Origin: Planctomycetes bacterium DG_23 | GTDB taxonomy: Bacteria > Planctomycetota > DG-23 | Direction: 5' to 3' | Length of the DNA: 33,662 nt | NCBI GenBank assembly: GCA_001302825.1 | Contig: LIZR01000008.1 | Span: 1 to 33,662 of the forward strand | Part shown: positions 17,167-27,361 of the stretch, piece by piece | How positions within the stretch are numbered: position 1 is the first letter of the stretch | How the letters are laid out: each line of letters begins with the position of its first letter | Position numbers and translations under genes: made by a program | The notes under the pieces: model-generated | Databases searched by the model: none | The model's input: the letters and a program-made list of their open reading frames with translations, nothing else | What the model was told of the DNA's origin: nothing

Positions 17167-18315
17167 TTAATATCTTCCATATTCTTTTGCCGTATTATAC
17201 ATAACCTGAAGATGCTCCAGGGGCGTTCTGGGAGCGAGATTATTGGCCTCACGCAGGACAAATTTTCCGCCCTGCATCACTCCGCTTCTTAAAATGCGTA
17301 CCACCTCCCGGCGGATGGCTTCGGGCGGGCCCTGGCGCAGAAGTTCTATATGCGGGCCGCCGTTGAGGCGCACTTCGGGCCCCAGCTCCCGCCGCATCTC
17401 ACCAAGGTCTATGGGAAATCCGGTGTCAAATGAATACACATTTAATTCATCGCGGATGGTCTTAAAATGCCGCGAAGCATCGCCACAGAGATGAATGGAG
17501 TGCGGGCCCTTTCCCGCCAAAGCCTGGATTAAGCGCTTATGACAAGGAAGCACGAACTCTTTATATTGCCCAAGAGAGATAAGTTGGACGCTGTCATCGG
17601 CGAGGCCGAAGGATTCGCTCCTTTCCGGCTTGCCCAGAAACTTCCTCCAGGCCCGGATGCGCACGATGATGGCCTCGGTGAGAAAGGAAAGGAGTTTGTG
17701 CACATAATTCGGATCCAGGTAGAGGTCCATACAGAGATTGGTGGCCCCCCGCAGACTGGCGGCCAGGGTGAAGGGGCCATCGGTTCCGCTTGTGGCTCCC
17801 ACGGCCTTAATGGGAAGGCCTTTATAAGTGAAATCCTTCTTCCGCTCGTTCATATATTCAAAGAATTCCATTTGTGTGCGCATAGAGCCGGCATAAAGCG
17901 GGTCCGGAATGCCCCGGTCGAAAAGGAGATTTTTCTTATTATCCGAGAGAATGGGCAGGATGTCCGGAACCTCTCCTTTGCGAAATTGCAACGGACAGCC
18001 GAGCCAGGAGGCCTCATAGTAATTCTGTAGGTCAACGCTGACCGACCAGCCATCCTGGGGAAGGCCCATCTCCTGGTCCTGTGGGAGATTGTGGCGCACC
18101 CAATCCTTGAATTCCACCTGGCTGCGAAGCATAACCTGGGGGTCGGTGGAGTAGGTCTGAAAATCTATGTCTCGCCTATTGATTTTCGGGTCCAGGATGA
18201 GAAAACGTGGATTTACGCCGAGCGTAACCGGCACGCGTATGGGCCTTCCAGCGCGGAAGGCCTCCCAGACAACTTTGACCTCTTCATTATGTGCTTTGAA
18301 ATTGTTCTCAGACAC
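17167..18315 (-). CDS. Uroporphyrinogen decarboxylase/MtaA-like (URO-D superfamily) protein
   Basis: PHSIHLCGDASRHFKTIRDELNVYSFDTGFPIDLGEMRRELGPEVRLNGGPHIELL; C-terminal LREANNLAPRTPLEHLQVMYNTAKEYGRY. Confidence 0.8.
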   Translation of the reverse strand: MSENNFKAHNEEVKVVWEAFRAGRPIRVPVTLGVNPRFLILDPKINRRDIDFQTYSTDPQVMLRSQVEFKDWVRHNLPQDQEMGLPQDGWSVSVDLQNYYEASWLGCPLQFRKGEVPDILPILSDNKKNLLFDRGIPDPLYAGSMRTQMEFFEYMNERKKDFTYKGLPIKAVGATSGTDGPFTLAASLRGATNLCMDLYLDPNYVHKLLSFLTEAIIVRIRAWRKFLGKPERSESFGLADDSVQLISLGQYKEFVLPCHKRLIQALAGKGPHSIHLCGDASRHFKTIRDELNVYSFDTGFPIDLGEMRRELGPEVRLNGGPHIELLRQGPPEAIRREVVRILRSGVMQGGKFVLREANNLAPRTPLEHLQVMYNTAKEYGRY

Positions 18316-18317
18316 AG

Positions 18318-19154
18318 TTATTCCCGAAGTGCAGCCAGTAGACCGAAGCGGCCAGTTACTCCCCCTGAGCGGCGATAAGAGTAAAAGAAGCGGTGATTAC
18401 AGGCCGTACAGACTCTTGGATTATAGATATTTTGAGGGAGAAGACCCACGGATAATAATTGGGCTTCGCTCGCCTGCCAGAGGTCAAAAAAGAGCCGTCC
18501 CTGGCGTCGGATGAAAAATTTGGAGGCATAAAAATCGCTTTTTTCCCAGGCCCGGGCAAAGTCCTCTCCAACCTCATAGCAGCAAGGGCCGATGGAGGGC
18601 GAAATCCCGGCAAGAATTCTTTCCCGCCGCGAGCCGAAGGCCGCTTCCCAAGTTTGCAGTGTCTTGAGGATAATTCCCTCAAGAAGGCCTCGCCAGGAGG
18701 CGTGAATGAGGGCGATAGCGGGGATGGCCTCGTCATAAAGCAGAATAAGGGGACAATCCGCACCCAGAAGCAAGGGCACTGGGCCGCAAGTTCTGGTTAT
18801 GAGGGCATCGACGCCGGAGACGGCCCTGGGCGGGCGTTGGGCTGCGCAGTCCTGAACGGGCAGGACGGCCACTTCAGCCTTATGAACCTGCTGGGACTGG
18901 ACGAGCCTTTCCTCGTCTAAACTTAGAGCCCTGACCAGGCGCCGTCTATTTTCTTCAACATTCTTGGGTTCATCGCCAACTTTATAAGAAAGATTGAGCG
19001 AGCGATAAGCCGCGCGACTCACACCGCCCTGGCGCGTCGAGATGCCGTGGATTAGTCCTTTTTTATTCGAAAAGAGTGGGAATTTGTAGATCGAAAGGTT
19101 CTTTGTTTCTAAGTGATGGAGTCCAGAGAAAACAGAAGGTTCAGTTTTTCGCAA
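18318..19154 (-). CDS. pgeF: Peptidoglycan editing factor PgeF/YfiH-family polyphenol oxidase-like protein
   Basis: HGISTRQGGVS, VQSQQVHKAEVAV, LLLGADCPLILLYD, IALIHASWRGLLEGI, SPSIGPCCYEVGEDF motifs. Confidence 0.9.
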   Translation of the reverse strand: MRKTEPSVFSGLHHLETKNLSIYKFPLFSNKKGLIHGISTRQGGVSRAAYRSLNLSYKVGDEPKNVEENRRRLVRALSLDEERLVQSQQVHKAEVAVLPVQDCAAQRPPRAVSGVDALITRTCGPVPLLLGADCPLILLYDEAIPAIALIHASWRGLLEGIILKTLQTWEAAFGSRRERILAGISPSIGPCCYEVGEDFARAWEKSDFYASKFFIRRQGRLFFDLWQASEAQLLSVGLLPQNIYNPRVCTACNHRFFYSYRRSGGVTGRFGLLAALRE

Positions 19155-19179
19155 GCTTTATGCCTCTAAAGATAAATTT

Positions 19180-20136
19180 TCACGCAGGTTTCAGGAGGAC
19201 CTTGATGCTATCGCTCTCGTGGGCACGGTTTATGGCCTTTTGCGCTTCATCCAGGGGGAAGATATCTGTGATTAAAGGTTTTACGGTCACCTGGCCTTTT
19301 TCAAGGGCAGCCAACGCCATATCCATAGGGCCGCAGCGAGAGCCAACGATGGTCACTTCGTTTATTACAATGGGTGCAAGATGAGCCAGGGTTTTTTCAG
19401 CCAGCGTGGTCTTGAGCACGATTATGCCCCGGGGCTTTACCAGGTCCAGGGCCATAGATATGCCCCCAGGCGAGCCGGTACATTCCACCACCATATCGAA
19501 TTTGGCCTTGGGGATTTCACTCATCAAGGCGGTGGAGATGGCGCGCTTCTGGAGGATGCCCAGTTTATGAGGGTGTTTGCCCACGGCCAGAAGCCGGCAG
19601 CCGGTGCGGTCGAGTACCTGGGCCATAAGCAGACCAAGTTTACCATCCCCGAGGATGACCACATCCTCTCCCGGCCCGATAGAGGTCTGCCGCAGTATCT
19701 GGCAGCAGGCGGCAAGTGGTTCGGCAAAGACGGCGGTTTCGTTGTCTATTTTTTCAGGAATTATGTGTAGATTTTTCTCGGGCAGGGTGAAATACTCTGC
19801 AAAGGAGCCGTCGCGCTCTTTTATCCCCAACACGGTGCGGTCCGGGCAATGATACCGAAGTCCCGCCCGACAGTATCCGCAGCGGCCGCAAGAGCAGTTT
19901 ATTTCGCCCACTACCCGTTTGCCCAACCATTCCTTGTTCTCGCAATAGGTAACTTCACCTACGAATTCGTGGCCCAGCACGCCCTGGAAATCCATATACC
20001 CTTTGGCAATCTCCAGGTCCGTGCGGCATATCCCTGATACAATCATCTTTATCAAGGCTTCGCCTGAAGGACGCCGCGGTCGGGGATAATCCGGCTCAAA
20101 CTTCACGGATTTCCCGTCGTAGACTATGGCTTTCAT
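19180..20136 (-). CDS. Zinc-binding medium-chain alcohol dehydrogenase (MDR family)
   Basis: SGICRTDLEIAKGYMDFQGVLGHEFVGEV; structural zinc CSCGRCGYCRAGLRYHC; VVILGDGKLGLLMAQVL. Confidence 0.9.
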   Translation of the reverse strand: MKAIVYDGKSVKFEPDYPRPRRPSGEALIKMIVSGICRTDLEIAKGYMDFQGVLGHEFVGEVTYCENKEWLGKRVVGEINCSCGRCGYCRAGLRYHCPDRTVLGIKERDGSFAEYFTLPEKNLHIIPEKIDNETAVFAEPLAACCQILRQTSIGPGEDVVILGDGKLGLLMAQVLDRTGCRLLAVGKHPHKLGILQKRAISTALMSEIPKAKFDMVVECTGSPGGISMALDLVKPRGIIVLKTTLAEKTLAHLAPIVINEVTIVGSRCGPMDMALAALEKGQVTVKPLITDIFPLDEAQKAINRAHESDSIKVLLKPA

Positions 20137-20297
20137 CTTTGCTTCCCTGGCCTTAAAGGGCCTTTATCTTAATTTTGGGCCGTCAAAGGTGGCTTCTCAG
20201 AGAATGAAGGGAGGATAAGCACACTTAATAATTTACGGATAATGGCAGCCCAGGCATCCTCAGACAAGACCCCATCAGGATTAAGGAAACATAGATT

Positions 20298-21005
20298 TTA
20301 CGATATTTTAACCTCCTTAGCATAGGGAACAGGATCTTTTATACCGGCTTCGTTGAAGGCCTTAAGGCGTAAGCGACAACTTGAGCAGCGTCCGCAGGCA
20401 AGGTCTTGGTTCTGATAGCAGGACCAGGTGAGATGTAAAGGTGCACCGAGCTGGACGCCTTTCTTGATAATCTCGGCCTTACTGAGTCCGATGAGCGGAG
20501 TCACAATCTCAATCTCGGTTTCAGGCTTTGTGCCTACCTCTATGAGGCGGTTGAAGGCCTCAAAATATTGCCGGCGGCAGTCCGGATAGCCTGGGGCATC
20601 AACCGCGGAAGCGCCTATATAAATCTTCCCTGCGCCCAGGGCCTCTGCCCAACTCACGGCAACCGAAAGGAAGAGGGAGTTGCGAAAGGGGACATAAGTA
20701 GAGGGGATTTGACTCGTAGGCGATGAAGCGAGGAGGGCCTCTTCCAGGGGCAGGTTTTCATTGGTTAGACTCGAACCGCCGATTTCTTTCAGAAAATTTA
20801 GAGTCACGAAGAGGCGGTGGGAAATTCGATAAAATGAAGCGATGTCCTCTACCGCCCGCCGCTCGCGGGCCTCTGTGCGCTGTCCGTAACTGGCGTGAAG
20901 TAGGGCGATTTCCCTACTTTCCTTTTTGGCGATGGCTAAGGTCACACAGGAATCCAGCCCACCACTGGCCAGCACTACGGCTAATTGCACAGTGGATTTC
21001 TCCAT
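20298..21005 (-). CDS. queC: 7-cyano-7-deazaguanine synthase
   Basis: VVLASGGLDSCVTLAIA PP-loop; YVPFRNSLFLSVAVSWAEALGA; C-terminal CYQNQDLACGRCSSCRLRLKAF zinc site. Confidence 0.95.
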   Translation of the reverse strand: MEKSTVQLAVVLASGGLDSCVTLAIAKKESREIALLHASYGQRTEARERRAVEDIASFYRISHRLFVTLNFLKEIGGSSLTNENLPLEEALLASSPTSQIPSTYVPFRNSLFLSVAVSWAEALGAGKIYIGASAVDAPGYPDCRRQYFEAFNRLIEVGTKPETEIEIVTPLIGLSKAEIIKKGVQLGAPLHLTWSCYQNQDLACGRCSSCRLRLKAFNEAGIKDPVPYAKEVKIS

Positions 21006-21056
21006 AAAGACTTTCCCCGCCCCGGCATAGGCTGAGCGTCTAACGGAGCCCCCAGG

Positions 21057-21695
21057 CTAAACGCCTCTTTTATTCGACCCCCAAATGTATTTATGAAGTT
21101 GTAGTTGCAGTCGAACAGGTAAGCCGTCCTCAAGCAGCCACTGAGCCAACTCCCGAGGCTCTATTTCTCCATAAGCAGGAGCGAAAAGTATGTGCGCTTT
21201 ATTCAGGAGGTCAAGTTCTTTGATTTTTTCGCTCGCCCAATCATAATCTATTTTCTCGGCAATTACAAATTTTATCTGGTCTTTTTTGGCTAAATACGAG
21301 ATATTTTCCCAGCGCATCCTATCTGACATTCCGCTGGATGGGCATTTGAGGTCCATAATCTTCACCACCTCAGAGGGAAGACGGGACATATCCAGGCTGC
21401 CATTGGTCTCTATCAGCACCTGATATGCATTTGAAAGAAGGAGCTGAATTAAGGGATGAACTTCTTCCTGGAGCAAAGGCTCTCCGCCGGTTATCTCCAC
21501 CAGTTTGAGGTTGAATCTATCTATTTCTTTCGCCGCCTCCTCAGGGGCCATGGTCTGGCCCCGGGGGGCCTTCGCATAAGGGGTATCACACCAGCGGCAA
21601 TCAAGATTGCACCCGGCCAGGCGAATAAAAGCGCAAGGGAGCCCCTGAAAGGTGGATTCGCCTTGAATACTCTTAAAAACTTCTGAAACTATCAT
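21057..21695 (-). CDS. queE: 7-carboxy-7-deazaguanine synthase (radical SAM)
   Basis: EVFKSIQGESTFQGLPCAFIRLAGCNLDCRWCDTPYA; LVEITGGEPLLQEEV; DLKCPSSGM. Confidence 0.95.
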   Translation of the reverse strand: MIVSEVFKSIQGESTFQGLPCAFIRLAGCNLDCRWCDTPYAKAPRGQTMAPEEAAKEIDRFNLKLVEITGGEPLLQEEVHPLIQLLLSNAYQVLIETNGSLDMSRLPSEVVKIMDLKCPSSGMSDRMRWENISYLAKKDQIKFVIAEKIDYDWASEKIKELDLLNKAHILFAPAYGEIEPRELAQWLLEDGLPVRLQLQLHKYIWGSNKRGV

Positions 21696-21709
21696 TGGAA
21701 CCTCTCACG

Positions 21710-21821
21710 ACGCACGTCCGCCGACGCCCGCCGCAGGCGGGCGGGGCACCTGGGCGCCTCCGGCGCCCGACACACTTCTCACGACCCTCGACCTGAGACG
21801 GCCGACGTGGGACGTGCGACG
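21710..21821. repeat. Structured intergenic element with nested inverted repeats
   Basis: Imperfect outer arms cgacgcacgtcc / ggacgtgcgacg; inner perfect hairpins CGCCCGCC-GCA-GGCGGGCG and GGGCGCC-TCC-GGCGCCC. Confidence 0.8.
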
Positions 21822-21826
21822 GCATA

Positions 21827-23584
21827 CTACATTCTCTCAATACTTTCAATCCCCAATAGATTAAGGCCGAGTTTCAATACTCTGGCCACATAGTCACATA
21901 GCATAAGCCGGCTCTCTTTGAGGCCGTCCATCGAAGGGCCGGAAGATGAAGTTAGCACAGGACAGGTTTCATAGAACCTGGAATAGCGAGTAGACAGTTC
22001 GTAAAGATAGGCACTGACAAGATGGGGCGCGAACTCGCTGGCAGCAGAAAGCACCGCCTCCGGAAAGCGCAAGAGACATTTGGCTAAGTCTCGTTCGCTT
22101 TCTTCTTGGAGGAGAAATTTGCCGTTTCCACGCCGGAGTTTTGCAATATTTATTTCGCCCTTGCGAAATATACTCTGGATGCGGGCGTAGGCATATTGTA
22201 GATAAGGGGCGGTGTTGCCGTCCAGGCGCATCATACGGTTGAAACTAAAGATATAATCGCTCTGGCGTGCCCCAGAGAGGTCGCAGTATTTCACCGCGCC
22301 GAGGCCTACGGCCCGGGCTATATCTTGCCGCTCTGCTTCCGAGAGGTCAGGGTTTTGCTCATTCACTATAGAAAGTGCTCTTTTTTCGGCTTCATCCAGA
22401 AGGTCTTCCAAGCGCACTAACCCTCCTTCACGAGTTTTAAGCGGGGTGCGGTCCTCTCCCAGGATGGTTCCGAAACCGATATGTTCCAAGCGAACTTCAT
22501 ACCCCCAGCGCCTTACCGCAGTGAAGAGTTGCTGGAAATGAAGTCGCTGGCGGATGTCCACCACATAAAGAATGAGGTCCGGCTTGAACTTTTCCATGCG
22601 GTATTTTATGGTGGCCAGATCCGTTGCGGAATAAAGCCAGGCCCCATCCCGCCTTTGGATAATAAAAGGCGCATCTGCCAGTTCCGGCTCGTCAAAAAAT
22701 ATGCAGATAGCCCCTTCGCTTTCTCTGGCAATCCCCTTTTCCTTTAGTTCTTTCACCACATCGCCCAGCATCGGATTATAAAAACTTTCACCTAAGGTGT
22801 GGTCGAACTTTACGCCCAGGCGCTGGTAAATCTTGTCAAATTCCATCTTGCTCCACTGCATAAATTCTTTCCATAAAGCCAAGTTTTGCTCGTGGCCCGA
22901 TTGGAGTTTGGCGTGTTCCTGGCGGGCTTCCTCTGCTACGGCCTCGTCTTGTTGAGCGAGGTTGTATACCTTCTGATAGATGTGCTCCAGTTCGCCCAAG
23001 GGGTCTTTGGCCAGGGCCTCTTTATCGAGAAAGCGTTTGTAGCCGACGATTAGCATACCGAATTGCGTTCCCCAGTCGCCCAGATGATTATCAGTTATGA
23101 CCTTATGACCGAGGAAGCGATAGATGCGACCGAGGGCATCTCCGATGATGGTAGAGCGAATATGGCCCACATGCATAGGTTTGGCCACATTGGGCGAGGA
23201 GAAATCTATGACCACGGTGAGCGGTTTTGCAGGCTCGGGCACCCCCAAGCGCTCTTGGTCATAAAACTCGCCCGCCTTTCGTTCTACCCAGGCCTCATTC
23301 AAGCGAAAGTTGACAAAGCCCGCTCCAGCCACCTCAACATTTTTGACTATGTCCTGTAAATCGGTGTACTTTTCCAGGCCCTGTCGGATTTTTTCGGCAA
23401 TCTCTTTCGGTGAGAGACGGAGTTTATTGCTGAGGGAAAGTGCAATATTCGTTGCCAGGTCGCCGAAGGCCTCTTTGCGGGGGGCGCTGAGGACGATTTC
23501 CTCTGGTGGCAAATCTACGCCCAACTCCTGGCGCACCACGCGGGCCAACTTTTCACTTATTGTTCTTTTTGCTTCGAGCATCAC
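21827..23584 (-). CDS. argS: Arginine--tRNA ligase
   Basis: VVIDFSSPNVAKPMHVGHIRSTIIGDALGRIYRFLGHKVITDNHLGDWGTQFG; C-terminal DALR-like region. Confidence 0.96.
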   Translation of the reverse strand: MMLEAKRTISEKLARVVRQELGVDLPPEEIVLSAPRKEAFGDLATNIALSLSNKLRLSPKEIAEKIRQGLEKYTDLQDIVKNVEVAGAGFVNFRLNEAWVERKAGEFYDQERLGVPEPAKPLTVVIDFSSPNVAKPMHVGHIRSTIIGDALGRIYRFLGHKVITDNHLGDWGTQFGMLIVGYKRFLDKEALAKDPLGELEHIYQKVYNLAQQDEAVAEEARQEHAKLQSGHEQNLALWKEFMQWSKMEFDKIYQRLGVKFDHTLGESFYNPMLGDVVKELKEKGIARESEGAICIFFDEPELADAPFIIQRRDGAWLYSATDLATIKYRMEKFKPDLILYVVDIRQRLHFQQLFTAVRRWGYEVRLEHIGFGTILGEDRTPLKTREGGLVRLEDLLDEAEKRALSIVNEQNPDLSEAERQDIARAVGLGAVKYCDLSGARQSDYIFSFNRMMRLDGNTAPYLQYAYARIQSIFRKGEINIAKLRRGNGKFLLQEESERDLAKCLLRFPEAVLSAASEFAPHLVSAYLYELSTRYSRFYETCPVLTSSSGPSMDGLKESRLMLCDYVARVLKLGLNLLGIESIERM

Positions 23585-24032
23585 CTTTTTTGGTCTTTGC
23601 TTTTTCTTTCCATTCTATCTGCGGCGCGTCGGCCCAGAGTTCCTCAAGTTGATAAAACTGGCGCATCTCCCGGTCGAAAAGATGCACCACCAAAGAGCCG
23701 AAATCCTGCAGTATCCAGCGCCCCTCTTCATAACCTTCCACGCCCAGTTGTTTTACTCGCTTCTCCTGCAGTGCTTGGGCAATTCCCTGAGAGATAGTCT
23801 GGAGTTGCCTGCGATTTCGGCCTGAGCAAATGACGAAGAAATCGGTAATGAAAAGGAGGTCCCGGATGAAAAGGATGATTATATCTTCTGCCTTTTTATC
23901 TGCGGCGACGCGAGCAGCGAGTATGGCTGCTTCCTGTGCCCGGGCTAAGAGGTTTGCGTCCTCAGGGGAGTAAGGACGAAGGCCCTTCACTTGAATGGTT
24001 GCGCCGCCACTACTTCTTTGTTTGGATGTCAA
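23553..24032 (-). CDS. rsfS: Ribosomal silencing factor RsfS
   Basis: [44 protein letters not shown]...[38 protein letters not shown]. Confidence 0.93.
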   Translation of the reverse strand: MTSKQRSSGGATIQVKGLRPYSPEDANLLARAQEAAILAARVAADKKAEDIIILFIRDLLFITDFFVICSGRNRRQLQTISQGIAQALQEKRVKQLGVEGYEEGRWILQDFGSLVVHLFDREMRQFYQLEELWADAPQIEWKEKAKTKKGDARSKKNNK

Positions 24033-24056
24033 AACTTCCTATCCCACCCCTTTATT

Positions 24057-26261
24057 TCAGAAGGAAATATGGAGAAATTTGGCCACTACCGGTGCGAACT
24101 TCACCACCAAACCGGCCGACACTACCGCCACCATACTCATAAGTTTGAGCAGGATATTTAGCGACGGCCCGGAGGTATCTTTGAAGGGGTCGCCCACGGT
24201 ATCGCCAACCACGCTGGCCTTATGGGCATCGGAGCCCTTGCCTCCTAACTGACCCCCTTCAATATATTTTTTGGCGTTATCCCAGGCCCCTCCAGCGTTG
24301 GCCATCATAATGGCTACGGCAAACCCCGCCGCCAGCGCTCCGGTCAAAAGGCCCATCACCCCGGCTACGCCCAAAATGAGCCCCGCCACAATAGGGATAA
24401 TCAGGGCAAGTAGTGAAGGCAAAATCATCTCCCTCTGAGCGGCACGGGTGGAGATGTCCACACAGGCGGCGTAATCGGGCTCGGCCTTACCTTGCATAAT
24501 CCCGGCAATCTCGCGGAATTGACGGCGCACCTCTTCTACCATCTTGCTGGCGGCACGGCCCACGGCCCGCATAGTCAAAGAACAAAAAACCAAAACCATC
24601 ATCGCGCCCAAAAACATCCCCACAATAACCTTGGGGTTCATCAGATGAACATTGTATTTCTCTATGAAAAAGGTAATGCCGGCGGCTTTCAAATCTGCCA
24701 ACCTACTTACCGCACCTTCTATAGGCACCACTTCGTCGGCTGCTCCTGAGGCAATCTTTACCAGGTTGGCCTTCACTTCCTGCAGATAAGCCGCCAGAAG
24801 CACCAGGGTAGTGAGGGCCGCCGAACCTATGGCAAATCCTTTGCCCGTGGCTGCGGTAGTATTGCCCAGGGCGTCCAGGGCATCGGTGCGTTTTCTCACC
24901 TCCGGACCCAGGCCGCTCATTTCCGCATTTCCTCCAGCATTATCGGCAATGGGACCGTAGGCATCGGTGGCCAGAGTTATCCCTAAGGTAGATAACATCC
25001 CCACTGCGGCAAGGCCTATGCCGAAAAGCCCCAAAGCAGGTTGGGTGAAACCACTGGCAAAAGCGAAACTCACCAATATTCCGCCCGCCACCACCAGCAC
25101 CGGAATGCCTATGGACTGCATCCCTACTGAAAGCCCGGCGATAATCACCGTGGCCGGGCCGGTCTTGGCTTCTTCGGCTATGGAACGGGTGGGGCGGTAG
25201 CGCTCTGAAGTATAATATTGAGTTGACCAGCCAACAATCACCCCGGCCAAAAGACCGGTCAATGCCGAGACAGCGAGGCCTTTATGCTCAGGCAGAACCC
25301 ATAAGATAACCAGTATGGCGCAAATGAAGGTGAGTATGGTGCTTAAATATACACCGCGATTAAGCCCGCGCAAGAGTTGCGCCTGACTTGCCTCCTCGTG
25401 TGTGCGCACCATAAAGATGCCCAGGATGGAAAAGAGAGTGCCCAGCCCGGCAATAGCCATAGGCACCGCGACGCCAGAAAATCCCAAACCCGCGGCAACC
25501 CCCAGGGTGCAGGTGGCCAGGATGGAGTTGCAATAGGATTCATAAAGGTCGGCGCCCATTCCCGCCACATCCCCCACATTATCGCCCACATTATCGGCGA
25601 TGGTGGCTGGATTTCTGGGGTCGTCTTCAGGGATGCCGGCTTCCACCTTGCCTACGAGGTCGGCGCCCACATCTGCGGCCTTGGTGAAGATTCCGCCGCC
25701 CACCCGGGCGAAAAGGGCCTGAGCGCTCGCCCCCATACCAAAGGAAAGCATAGTCACGGTGGTTCGGGGAAGGTCGAACTTGAGTATCCTGGTGAGAAAG
25801 AGGAAGAAGATACTTATATAGAGCAGCGCCAATCCCACCACTACCAACCCCATAACCGCGCCGCTCCTGAAGGCCACCTGCAAGGCCCGGTTGAGGCTGG
25901 TCTTTGCCCCCTCCGTAGTGCGGGAGGAGGCAAAAGTGGCCGCCCGCATCCCCAAATATCCGGAAAGGGCCGAAAAGAGTCCGCCGGAAAGAAAAGCCAG
26001 GGGAGTCCATCTGGATTGTACCTTTAATGCAAAGGCCATAATGGCGAGGAGCACAGCGAAAATAACAAAAAAGATGGCCACCACTTTGTATTGCCGCCGC
26101 AGATAGGCATTGGCCCCCTGGCGCACAAAGGAGGCGATGGCTCGCATCTTTTCATCGCCCTCCGGGAACCCCATCATTCGTTTATAAAAATATAGCGCCA
26201 TGGCCAGGGCGACGATGGCTGAAAGCGGTGCCAACCACCAGAGAGCCTGTTGCATTGCCAT
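24057..26261 (-). CDS. hppA: Membrane-bound ion-translocating pyrophosphatase, K+-dependent type predicted
   Basis: [74 protein letters not shown]. Confidence 0.96.
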   Translation of the reverse strand: MAMQQALWWLAPLSAIVALAMALYFYKRMMGFPEGDEKMRAIASFVRQGANAYLRRQYKVVAIFFVIFAVLLAIMAFALKVQSRWTPLAFLSGGLFSALSGYLGMRAATFASSRTTEGAKTSLNRALQVAFRSGAVMGLVVVGLALLYISIFFLFLTRILKFDLPRTTVTMLSFGMGASAQALFARVGGGIFTKAADVGADLVGKVEAGIPEDDPRNPATIADNVGDNVGDVAGMGADLYESYCNSILATCTLGVAAGLGFSGVAVPMAIAGLGTLFSILGIFMVRTHEEASQAQLLRGLNRGVYLSTILTFICAILVILWVLPEHKGLAVSALTGLLAGVIVGWSTQYYTSERYRPTRSIAEEAKTGPATVIIAGLSVGMQSIGIPVLVVAGGILVSFAFASGFTQPALGLFGIGLAAVGMLSTLGITLATDAYGPIADNAGGNAEMSGLGPEVRKRTDALDALGNTTAATGKGFAIGSAALTTLVLLAAYLQEVKANLVKIASGAADEVVPIEGAVSRLADLKAAGITFFIEKYNVHLMNPKVIVGMFLGAMMVLVFCSLTMRAVGRAASKMVEEVRRQFREIAGIMQGKAEPDYAACVDISTRAAQREMILPSLLALIIPIVAGLILGVAGVMGLLTGALAAGFAVAIMMANAGGAWDNAKKYIEGGQLGGKGSDAHKASVVGDTVGDPFKDTSGPSLNILLKLMSMVAVVSAGLVVKFAPVVAKFLHISF

Positions 26262-26317
26262 AAATATAATCCCCTGTCAGTTTATGGGCGAACTACAAGA
26301 GTATATTCGGCCCAGGC

Positions 26318-27361
26318 TCAGGGAGCCGGCTCCTCTTGTTTCTCACGGAGGAGCCTAATAAAATCCAGGGCGTCTTGATGACGGTCTTTGAGGTTTTCCG
26401 CGGTTGGATATTTGGAGGACAGTTCTTTCCATCCGCGAGCGGCCTCTTCCATATATGTGATGGCCTTAGCGTAGTCTCCCTCGAAGTAGGCCTGCCAGGC
26501 TTTGGCCTGCAAGTCCAAGATGCCAGGGACATTTTCATCAGGAAACCATTGAGCCGCAATGAGGGCTTGCTGATGGAAGTTTCTGAGAACAGCGAAGTGT
26601 GGATATTTGGGGATTAGTCTTTTCCACTCAGCGGCAGCCTTTTCCATATAGGCGACGGCCTTTTCAAAATCTTGCTTCCCAAATGCGTACCAGGCGACGG
26701 CCTCCATGGCGTGAGCCACATTGGTATCGAGTGCAAAAGGGCCAAAGGGGCCGTGATAGCCAATATCCCGGGCACGGGTGAAGTATTTGAGGGCTAACTC
26801 GGGAGCGCTTTGGCCTTCGGTTTCCTCTACTTGACGCAGGAAATACTCCCGATAATGGGGCCGCGTAAGGTCCACATAACGATAGATTCTGTGATAATAA
26901 AGCAAACCCAACCAGAAGATAAGTTCAGAGTTATCAGGGTTTTTGGCCAGACCCTCTTTGGCGAAATCTATGCCAGCCTCAAACCAACGCCATTTATCCT
27001 CTGCGCTATCCCAGTGCACGGAGATATTATGGCTCAAATTCCAAGAATTAAAGATCCAAACAGAGGGAAAGTTCGGCTGTAGTTTACTAATGAGTTTGTA
27101 AAGGGCGGAAAGTTCAAACCACTGGTGTCGGTCCATAAGATTGAGGGACCTGACCCAGAGGATGTCCACGGCAAGCCCCCGGAACCCGGCGAGTAGCACA
27201 GTGCCGGCAAAACTGGCCAGGTCCAATTCCCGATAAATCTGAAAGCCCGAGTCGCCCTGGGTTTTGCGGAACTTGTCTATTTCTCGTTGGATGAGCGAAA
27301 CCAGGATGAGAATAACCCCTACTAAACAAAGGGTTTTTAACAGGCGTTTTCTGCGGCTCAC
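26318..27361 (-). CDS. TPR-like repeat protein with N-terminal membrane anchor
   Basis: N-terminal TM (TLCLVGVILILVSLI); repeated DFEKAVAYMEKAAAEWKRLIPKYPHF / DYAKAITYMEEAARGWKELSSKYPTA. Confidence 0.75.
   Translation of the reverse strand: MSRRKRLLKTLCLVGVILILVSLIQREIDKFRKTQGDSGFQIYRELDLASFAGTVLLAGFRGLAVDILWVRSLNLMDRHQWFELSALYKLISKLQPNFPSVWIFNSWNLSHNISVHWDSAEDKWRWFEAGIDFAKEGLAKNPDNSELIFWLGLLYYHRIYRYVDLTRPHYREYFLRQVEETEGQSAPELALKYFTRARDIGYHGPFGPFALDTNVAHAMEAVAWYAFGKQDFEKAVAYMEKAAAEWKRLIPKYPHFAVLRNFHQQALIAAQWFPDENVPGILDLQAKAWQAYFEGDYAKAITYMEEAARGWKELSSKYPTAENLKDRHQDALDFIRLLREKQEEPAP

Noticed and set aside
21006-21056. Possible preQ1 riboswitch near queC/queE
   Set aside because: No preQ1 aptamer-like core visible in the short queC-queE gap or adjacent leader.
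21710-21821. CRISPR array
   Set aside because: Inverted repeats are nested hairpins with no regular repeat-spacer spacing.
25377-26027. 216-aa plus-strand ORF
   Set aside because: Antisense to the strongly conserved hppA coding sequence; composition is low-complexity and no family motif is present.
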